Shown here: positions 39,601-50,692 of the stretch, piece after piece
Numbering within the stretch: position 1 is the stretch's first letter
Layout of the letters: every line of letters starts with the position of its first letter
From: Trileptium ribeirensis
Taxonomy: Eukaryota; Nematoda; Enoplea; Enoplida; Thoracostomopsidae
DNA: 64,000 bases
Assembly (NCBI GenBank): GCA_030248225.1
Contig: JASANE010019524.1
Span: 30,495-94,494, forward strand
Direction of reading: 5' to 3'
Made by a program: the position numbers and the translations under genes
Notes under the pieces: model-generated
Seen by the model: only the letters and a program-made list of their open reading frames with translations
Told to the model about the DNA's origin: nothing
Databases searched by the model: none

Positions 39601-42600
39601 TTATCAATTCACATCAATAGAATAAACGAGATAGAAAAGACTTCAATCGCCTTTTCTAAGTTCCATGTTAGTCCCATAATTATTTTATATGTTAGGAGCC
39701 TCATATATTTGCTGGCAACAAAAAACGACTCCAAATGTAAAAATTCAAACTTGAATTGAACACGTACCGTCTGGACTGGTACGACAAACTATGCGCTAGA
39801 CCAATCGGCTATATTTTAACAACCTTGTACTGCGTTGCACTGTGGGTCATTTTGAACTGTTATGAGATTCCCAAAGAAGTTTGAAGTGCTGCACTAATAT
39901 TCAAGTCTTAATAATTTCGAGTTGGTAAAAGTAATTAACTGCAATAAAACAGAGCGGGTAGAACATAATTAACAATAAACCTCACCAACGTGGCAGAAGT
40001 AAAACTTGGAAAGCAAGCTACCCTAATTTTACAGTTAGAACTAGCAAAACCACTTTTAAAACAACAATTTCAGATCACCCTTTATATCCTAGCCCATACG
40101 ACTTTTTGGTTTGTTCAACCACTGAAAATATCATAGGGATTGTTGAACTAGTTGTTTAGTTTACTCAAACCTTGAGTATCAGTAGACTAATATTAATGGT
40201 TCCTATTACCTAGGGTTAACCCAACGGTAAAAATGTGCAGCAAAGTGAAAACTTGATCGCGACATATCAATTCTTGATGCTTGATGTATAAATAACTGAA
40301 TAAATACTACTGAAAGTATGTGAATCTAAACGACATATTTCAATAGGTACTCCACGTAAAGTAGAATTGCCGAAACCTTTGGACCGATTTGAAAAACTAG
40401 TACGAAGTCATTAACATAACTATTGGATATCAATCCCAAAATGCCTCTAGTGACTTAGATTACTTTTTGTATTGTTTAGGCATAACTCGTACGCCGAACA
40501 GGGTAGACACTGACGAATTTTGTATGAAACTGAATGCTCATACAATACAAAAATTTTCAAACTGCCCACGTATAAAAAACTTAAACAACCATTACCCAAA
40601 AAATTTAGGGACGACAAAAGCATTTGTAAACATGATCCATTCTAAATACATTAATATTTTTTTACAAATCCACTGTATTATTGACTGTCCTAAGCTATAT
40701 TCCCACTGTGATTAAAATTACTCGATGTACGGCAGCTGCAGCATGCTAATAGATACACTATAACGTTGCCACAAAGGTACATGAATTTGTGACTACATGC
40801 GAAAATTGGATTACTGAATTATTACTTTGTATGCATCATATCCACTAAAAATTACTGTCGAGTTAAAAACAAACGAAGACTGAAAAGAAATATGACAAAA
40901 TTTACGTATATATTTCATACCTCGATCAAATTTGAAAAAGTGTACAGATAATTTCGGCACATCTCGCTCAAATTTCATTTATCGCATTATTATCGACTTA
41001 CACTTATTATCTAGCAGACTATGTAATTTACAACGCGCTTGAGAGTAAATACAACACTAGGCGTCGTAAATTGTAGGAAACGTACAGACAAGAATAATAA
41101 AATATTAATTATCACACCTACTTGTATTTAACAAATCAGTAAGGCATCGACTTATGTGCGACATCCATTCAGATTTTTCGGTTGCAGTAGCGGCGTATAC
41201 CGTAAATGATTTGCTTCTTGTTTTTATTAGAAACCCGTTCCGTGAGTCTGAAGATAAGTCAACACTTTGTTTACTCAGTCTGTGGGCGAAAACAGAGTGA
41301 AAAAATATTACTCTGCTTCAAGAGAACCCTTGAAATCACGCCGAAAGTAAAGACCCTATAAGGAACTAGAAAATCTACATACATATCTTCAATATTCACT
41401 CACATGGAAAGATATCCCATTATAAATAAAAAATCTCTCATATTAGCCTTTTCACAGGTTAAGCGGTTAGTCGCCAGTCCATTACAAAGTCTTCCAAAAG
41501 TTATAATACACCTGCAACAGCAAAAATGTGACGGTTTTGTGCAACATTGCAAAACCTTTGATCAAAGCCGCCTACGCGTTCCAGATTAATCACAACATGC
41601 AACAACCTTAGTATTTATGACCCATTCATAACGTTGCAGGTCTGTAGCGCTTAACGACGGGACGTATGAACTCCTACGCAAATATATTAATTTCAACAGA
41701 TGCGAAAACGTACAGGTTCATTCTAGCATTGTCAATCCCGCGGCGCGAAATATGGGCTGCGAGAAATTGGTGCCCGTATGATTGCTTGGCAAACAACCTT
41801 AAAACCTTTTTGGCATTTTGACCCGGGAGATGGGGTCGGAGTTGTCCGCCTTCAACTAAAGGGCACATCATCACTACTTTTGCTATATATCACGATTTTC
41901 GCCCTAGCTCCCTGAGAGGAAACTCTGCTCTGTTCGGCTGCTCAGTTTCACTAAATATGATGGAAGACCACTTATGGAAAATGACATATATAATATTAAT
42001 CGGCCTTAATTTTCAAATTGTTCCTAACAAAAAATGACAGCAGCGCTTAGCTTTGCCAAAGAAAATTACATATCATTATGCAATCTAACAAAAAATTCTG
42101 AAAATTAAGCGGCAGCCTAATTAATAAAAAATGATAATTCATGAAATTGCGATACTTTCATATTTTTTTCTATATGGGTATGCTTCAGCAGCTTTTCAAA
42201 AGGCTTTTAAAATCATAATTTTCACCCTTTGTTTATTCCAAGCGCGTTTCAAATACCCGATCTGGCCTTCGGGCTTAGTTAATAAAGCTTGATATAATCG
42301 TCCGGTTGTTGTCACTATATATTTTTGAATTAGTCAAGTCTTAGCTGGTTTCTAGAAACAATGAAAATTATACTTTAGTTAGGGGCATAACCTGAGTTTG
42401 ACCACATTTGAGAACTAATGGAAACCGAAAGTACCGGGAAGACCGATTTGACAAGTTCAAATGACAGACCATACCGTAGGTAACTGTCAAAAAACGTCAA
42501 TAAGTGTAGTTTCACAACTTATCACAAATGTGAATATGTTATAACGGTAAATTTAAGCGATTTTTGGTAGCATGAATATCTTTTGGCCAGTATAGAGAAA

Positions 42601-45600
42601 AATCATTTTAGCCGCGCAGATAAGTAGCTGTGGAACCTGGGAGGAAGCCAAAATTTAGCTGGGTGCACAATATGGGGGAACTTGGTAAGGTTGAATTACC
42701 TGGGGCCCCCAATACCACATGCTTGGAGAAGCCAGCTTAGTAAAGTAACATGATATATATATTAATTCGGACTGGGTTGAAAAACGTCGGAGTAACTAAG
42801 GGGCTAGATCATAAATCCCCTGGCAGCCTACAGAATTTTCAAATTTTATACATATGTTTTTGCCTAAAACGTCAAGTGCGAAAATACACTCATATTATTG
42901 ATAAGATTAATTCTGTCCTACATTTCAGTAGGTCTTACACAAACAACAAAAATGTCGGCAACATTCCCAAACGTACCGCTGGTACCACCATCTTCGACAT
43001 TTTCAATTTTTACTTCCTCAAGCGGAATAATATGTTGCTTGTTGTATTTTCGTTTGTTGATAATGATATTGCCATACACGAAAATGTCGTTGAAAAGAAA
43101 AAATTGTCGCGGCTTAGTAACTTTGCGGCACTGTTTCATAAGAATACCTTCGCCGACAAGCACACGTCCGGGCAGATAAAGAGGCTGAAACGGTGATATT
43201 TGAAATGATGAAAATTTCTGCGGTATGCAGTTAAAGGGATCCCATCTCCGGTGCCCCAACTCTACCACTTTTATAGTCACAGACACGTTTGAGCGAATCA
43301 CCTCATTGTCTGCCAAAAACATTTATATTCGCAGTTTAACAAATTACAGCACTGGACTGAAAACATATGAAATAAACCATGGTCCAAAGGGTGGTGGGAG
43401 GGTACATACAATAAAGTATGATATCAAAAACCTTAAATTGGTCATAGGTGCGGTCAGATAGTCCACCTCATCGTTTTCAGCGACCTCGAAAATCATTATA
43501 ACGGCAGGTATATATATAAGTTATAGCCTTATATCCACATCCCCGAAATCAAAAACAATCAGGTTCCAAAAGAGGTGTATACCACGGGATACGGTACAAT
43601 ATCACAAACGAAGAATTAGCCAGAGATACATTCAACTAAACAGCTCTCATCGTGTAAGCCACCTCGTGAGCTTTTATAAACGTTGATTAAACAAATTATA
43701 GCAATATATTGAAGGTCCACAAAACCATGCACAGTTAAAGAATACAGAGTTCCAAAGATTACAACACAGTTTCAAGATGGGTGCATCGGTAATACGTACG
43801 TCCAAATGAGTCATTCTATCTTCAGTAACTTCGAAAACCCTTATAGTCAAAGATGAAACACATAGCATTACATTGAAAACCACTAAGCCACGCATAGTCC
43901 AGTGGGAGTCCTAGTGGATACAGTACTATTCAAAATGTCTAAATCCGTCAGATACCTTCAAATGACTCACTCCATCGTTTTCAGCGCACTCGAAGATGTT
44001 CATAATAGCCGACGCAACAAAATACAGCGTTAGACCAAAAACAATTTAATCATGCATGAGTGGTTTTGGAGATATAGTGCCGGGCAGTGCATAGTTCACA
44101 GAAACATTCAAATCAATAATTTTTCAGTATTCTTGAAAACCTTTACAGTTACCATATAATGCTTAATAGCGATTATCTAAAAATGTTACATATAACGGTT
44201 TAAAATGGGCCATTTTGGGACTCCATTTTATGAGCCTATATTCTTATCAACGGGTCTGGCAAAAAGTGTTGCTCAGTAAAGTTGTAAATTTCGCCCAGAC
44301 TCGTGAATATTTTGAAAAGATATGCAACATTTTTGACATGAAGCTGTGTTTTAAGATTTAACTAAATAAGTATTTTCCTTTGGTCACAAAAATAAAGGGG
44401 TAACCTCTTTAATGAGGGTCTACCATATGTAATGGTGCATGGACGAAACCAGTGTGGTACCACGGGACAGACTATAGACTATCATATGCAATAAAAAAGA
44501 CTGGAATATCTTCGTACGTTCCTGAGATATTTCCAAATAGCTGACCGGACCGACGGGTATATAGACGGACACGGCAAAATTTATCAGGGCACACACAGAT
44601 AAATGCTTGCTCGTTTTGCAATGAGTTTTTTGTAAACACTTCGGAGAGGAGGTGTTACATTTTGGGGGATTTGTATTCCAGCTGCCTATGTTATCTGCTT
44701 TGAGAAGCATTAATACTGAATTTTCTAGCACCACCGATTTGCCCTTGAGGGATAAACTTTTTCTCTGAAGCCACAAAGCAGACAGTGGACAACATACACG
44801 AAAGAGGTTGTAAGACCCTTGTCTCATAGAAATGTAGGTTATATATAACAGTATTTTCGCGATAGTTCAATCGGAATATCAACCTGTGGTTTTCCAAAAA
44901 ATTTTCATTGTCATGAAACGGACATCTAAACAGTGCCGTACGTAGATCAAAACACGTCACAATTATAGAATATGGAACGCATCATGTGATGGACAACCCA
45001 ATGTATATTTTAAAGACAATAGCAAAATCCAGAACCTGAATTCGAAAATTAGGAGTGTTTGCATCTTTAATTTCCGTAAAAAAGCGAGTAGTTAACGTAC
45101 CACCCCTCCCCTCGAAAAGCAGAAAAATTAGCAATTCATAAATGTGTGGGGAAAAATCCAAAGGCTCTTGCCTAGCAAATTAGGTTAAAATAGGGACAAA
45201 CAGGGTATCATGAACCGCTAATAGCTCAAACAAGCTTCTACTTTAAAGTTCCTTTCCGGTTTAAGTGAAAGCCGGCATGAAATTTAGAATTTCGGCTGTT
45301 TTTTGATGCACAACGGTTTTCATGTAATGTTTATTGTTAATTTCTTATATCGGCAAGTCGCCAAAGTTCCCACTTTCTTTTTACTTATCCGATGACGTTT
45401 CAATAAAGGCGTTAATCAAGTCGCGCGATGGATACCAAGTACGTGGCGAAACGCTTTTTGATGGTGAGCGGGCTTTAAACTTAGGATCTCCGATCTCAAC
45501 AAATTGTGCAACAATGGCTCTTGTTTGTTTGAGAGTAGGTGCAAACCCTAGCCGGCCCATTTGAATGATACAGCTTGTAATATCTGTCTCTTCAGAATCA

Positions 45601-48310
45601 TGGATAATAATTTTGCAACCTTGGGGTAAAACAGGGCAGCGCTTCCCAGCCTTTGCCCTGAGGACGTTGCGATAAATTCCAGTTGCCTTAGCAACTGTAT
45701 TAACCTTTGCTCCTTGACGCATATGACATAAGGAGTTTTGTACATCATTGCCACAGTAATTACGAGCTTTTTTAACGTAATTTCGTACTATTGTGCCCAG
45801 CTCAATTGTCCTTATGTATTTTACAGGCAAATTTTTTTCTCCGCTAAACTTTGGCTGATGCAGGCCTCGGGGAGTAGGCAAATTACAATTTCCGTGTTGT
45901 TTTTAAATTCTATACTACTAGCTGTGATAACGTACATCACAGTATTTCGGCAAATCTTTCGCTGTTAAGTTACAAACCTGTAAATTTCACTCTATATGCA
46001 TCTTTCTTCAGCAGTATGCAGCATCAAAATCTTGATTTTGTCATGAGACATGAAAAAAGACTACAATATTTTGAAATTAGATATACTACCGTCAGAAACT
46101 ACTAAAATGAATTTTAAAGCAAAAAATTCCACAAAACTTCCCAATTTGCACGAATATTGAGCCTTGATTTTCCCTTTCAAGGCTATACTTTGCCAACACC
46201 TATTGTTGGAACGGGGCAAGTGAAGCGAGAGGAGTTTGCACTGAGTGCGCTAGAGGGAAAAATTTCCATTTTTCTGTCTGCCACTGTCATTCATCTCATT
46301 TTTGGATAGACGGATTTCGACAAAATTTTTAATTCGATCCTTTAGTTGAACGCGAACAGTTCGAGCTCATCTTCCGGGACAAAATGGTAAAAAACAGGTT
46401 TTATAATGTTCCATTGCCAGATATGACCATACTTCTACCAGTTTTGCAGCCCATATCACGCAACACATGCTTCGTATCGAAAAATGCGGACCACGTGCAG
46501 TATCAACTCATGGAGATCTACACATTTTTATGGGACCCCTCCCCGGGCTACTGTGGTCCCGAATATGGTTCATTGACCCTTTGGCAGATATAGTGATTTT
46601 TCAGATTTCGCCGTGTTATTGTTTGTTTTACCTTACAAAGAGTGGTTATCAAACACGCTGAATACGATGGTTTAGCTATCTATGGTCCAACTTCACCATA
46701 TCACAGCCTGTTACATCTAATTAAACAAAATGACAACTTAAAAATGAAGCCACGCTCGCTGTTTCTTCCTCGCTCGCGAGATACAGGTAAAATTGTTTAA
46801 TATCACAAAATATTCTGTTTTCTACTAAACTAGGCTCTCAAAATTGGGGGTGGGGGCAATGGCTTTTTTCGATTCCTCCTGGTTCAGAACAGGTGCCCCC
46901 GGTTTATGCCTCCTGGCGAAATTTTGGGCTCACCCCGGTGCAAAGTCTCTTCGAAAATTTTTTGTTTGCAGTCGGTCCGAAATACATAAAATTTGATCCA
47001 AATTAGTATATACTAAAACTCAGTCCTGAAGCCAAATATTTCGCAAATTTTTTAGAAATTTGCTTCAAAATCGCTTTTTCACTTCATCAAAAACATTTTG
47101 GCAGTGTTTCTGGTATGATTTTTAGCCGCTTTTCTCGTGGCAAAATGCCGTCTGACAAAATCAGGCGCCCTTCGGTTCGGAACGAGGGGGCCCACTGGCA
47201 ATATCTTCAGCGAATGGAGAGCCCAGCTAAAGACAGGTTTACTCTCACTGAAAGAGGTGTAAATCTCCGCCCCCACACCAGATCAAACTTCTTAAAATTG
47301 CCAGAAAGTGATAAAACACCCTCTTTGTAGTTGTTGGTTGCTCATAACTAACGAAATGGTGATTATGGCTAGAAAAACAATTGCTAACGGTTCGTACGCT
47401 AATCCAAAATATCCTATGAAATTTTTTAGTTCTACTAGGTAAAGACATCCAGTTTACATAAAGGCTTGAAATATTTAAAAAATTCTTTTCTGAAGTAAAA
47501 AATTCGATTCTGAAAATTCTTAAATTACGTAAATATGAATTATAAAGTTGCTTTCAACCTTTAACAACTTTGTAGCACCGTAGCTGAGGTCATAGATTAA
47601 CAGTTTCAGCTTTTTTCGTTAGGTAATTACTGAATTTTGAAAATATTTAGATTTGTATGTCGCCCGATCGAACACGAGTCCTTGTTCATGCCCCCTGGAA
47701 AAATGTTGCGGCAACGGTTCATGCTACTTAGCAACAAATTCAACGAATGGAGTATCTGGAATCTAAAATTAGTAAGAATACAAATTTAAAACAAGTTTGG
47801 GGCACCACATGCTGTAGTAATTCACGCATGAATATAAAGGCTATCAACAGTTTATACTGAAATTAACAAAGCACCAACCTGTCCAGACGTTCCAAAACAA
47901 CTTTCGACGTTAGCAATTCTTCGAGCGTTCGCTTCACTGTTGACTATAAAACAATCATTAGATGTGCGTTGTGTTTAATAAATCTTAGAGATAAAATATA
48001 CTTTCTGTGAAAGTCAAAGAGTCAAATAGAATTTGAAACAAATGTTTCGTGAATGCAAATAATATAGATATCCAACAAATATTTCTAATTTTTTCAACAG
48101 CCAAAAATATTTGAAACATATAAAATGCAGTTATTTTGACTTACAACTGGAACAGATGATTTTGCTGAAAAGCTGCACGCGATATGTTACCAAACGACGA
48201 AAGAGACTATACTTTCGAAATCAGATTCATTGAGCTTAGACCCACTGAAACCCCATGAAAAGGTGTGAAACATGCACGCTGCACTCTAGGTAGCCAAATC
48301 ATTGTATTCA

Positions 48311-48375
<65 letters not shown>

Positions 48376-50626
48376 GGAATAACCGGAACCGGAACCAGCA
48401 ACCGGAACCGTCCATTTAAACCGGATCCGGAACCTGGTCTTCGAAATTTATATATAGTAAAAGATATGAAGGAAGAAAATAAGGTATAGTCGACTTAAAA
48501 TGCATTAAAAATAAATTTTACATTAAACTTAATGTATTGCCATGACATTATTGCCGTTCTAAAACTTTAAAGAAACTGAGGAAGCTAATAATGTTTATTT
48601 ATCGATCAATATGTCGTTTTATTGGACACCCAGAGCAAAAAATGTCTTCTACTATACACCCTTGCATATACTGCGTCAAATTGAACGTGCTTACAACGCA
48701 TAGAACGAAGAATAAATGCTTTCGCTCTGTCCCTATTCGCCTCCCTTTACTACACATACGTTTGTTAGATGTTGTTCTGTAGGAAACTTGAAATTATTGG
48801 TTTATATGATTCAGGAAAAATTAATAGATAAAAAGTAATTTTCTGATCAGTGGTAAGAGACACTGTTTAGGCTAGCGTTGGACAAACAGTGCCCGTCATT
48901 AAATGATAATAACTTTCTAATCATAATGCTATAAATGAGACAAACTGTTATACTGCTCGCACAGTTTCAATAAATCCAGCTCATTGCCAAGAAAGCAGTT
49001 TTTGGCTGCGTTGTAGATAACGTTACTTCACTTTAATTTCGCCTGATTTACAAAGTTTACAAGCGCACTGGCTGGCGCTTGGCGCAATTTATATTAGCCA
49101 AGCATACGCTAAGTACTTCTATGTAAGCCATACTTTGTTACCCAGTTGGACTGGTTTAATTCGAACGTAATCCGGAGACTTCTGAACGTGTAAAATAGTT
49201 GCTACAAGCATCGACTTGGTTTTGATTTGTTAACAAACTGTTGCAGATTATTATGAAAAATTTCTACTGAAATTATGTGTTCTACTTACGTTTCACACGG
49301 CAAATTGCTTAGTTAATCTTTTCTTTTGCTTGGTTGTATTGGAGCTTGATCATTGTATAATATATATTACATATTTTTGGATCAGATATGAAGCAAAAAT
49401 GTGGAAAATTTCAAACAAAATTTTTAAACCGGAATTCCGGTTCCGGTATGGTTTTTGCCCTTTGCCGGAACCGCAACCGGAACACGATTTTCGACGGAAC
49501 CGGAATTCCGATTACTCCCTGATATATATATCAGGGAATAACCGGAACCGAAATTTACCGGAACCGTCCATTTAAACCAGATCCGGAACCTGGTCTTCGA
49601 AATTTATATATAGATGATGGAATAAATGAAGGTGTAGTGGATTTCAAATGCATTAAAAATTACTTTTACATTAAACTTAATGTATTGCGATGGTATTATT
49701 GCCTTTCTGAAACTTTAAAGAGACTGAGGAAGCTAATAATGTTTATTTATCGATCAAATATGTCGGTTTTTGGACATTCAGAGCAAAAAATGCCTTCCAC
49801 TATACACCATTGCGTATACTACGTCAAATCGAATATGATTACAAAGCTTGGAGCGTAGAATACGCACTTTCGCTCTGTCTACAGTCGCCTTCCTTTACTA
49901 CACATACGTTTGTTACATGTTCTTCTGTAGGAAACTTGAAATTATTGGTTTATATGGTTCTAAGAGAAAATAATAGAAGGTAATTTTGTGATCAAAGGTC
50001 AGACGCACTGTTTAGGCAAGCGTTGGGCAATCAATGCCTGTCAGGTAGATGATAATGATGATAACTTTCTAATGAGAATGTTGCAGATGAGATACACTGT
50101 GATGCTGCTCGCACAGTTTCAATAAATACAGTTCTTTGCCAAGAAAGCAGTTTCTAGCTGCGTTGCAGATAACGTTAGTTTACTTCAATTTAGACTGATT
50201 TATCAAGTTTACAAGCGCACTTGCGGGTGCTTGACGCAATTTATGTTAGCCAAGCATACCCTAAGTACTTACTCTGTTACCGAGTTGGGCCGATTTAATT
50301 CAAACGTATCCCACAGACTTCTGGATGTGTAAAATAGCTGCTACAAGTATCGACCTGGCTTTGATTTAACAAAATCCAAATTATGTGCCCTACTTACGTT
50401 TCACACGGCAAATTGGTTAGTTAATCTTTTCTTTTGCTTGGTTGTATTGGAGCTTGATCATTGTATAATATATTACATATGTTTGGATTACAGGATGAAG
50501 CAAAAAACGTGGAAAATTTCAAACAAAATTTTTAAACCGGAATTCCGGTTCCGGTATGGTTTTTGCCCTTTGCCGGAACCGCAACCGGAACACGATTTTC
50601 GCCGGAACCGGAATTCCGGTTACTCC

Positions 50627-50692
<66 letters not shown>

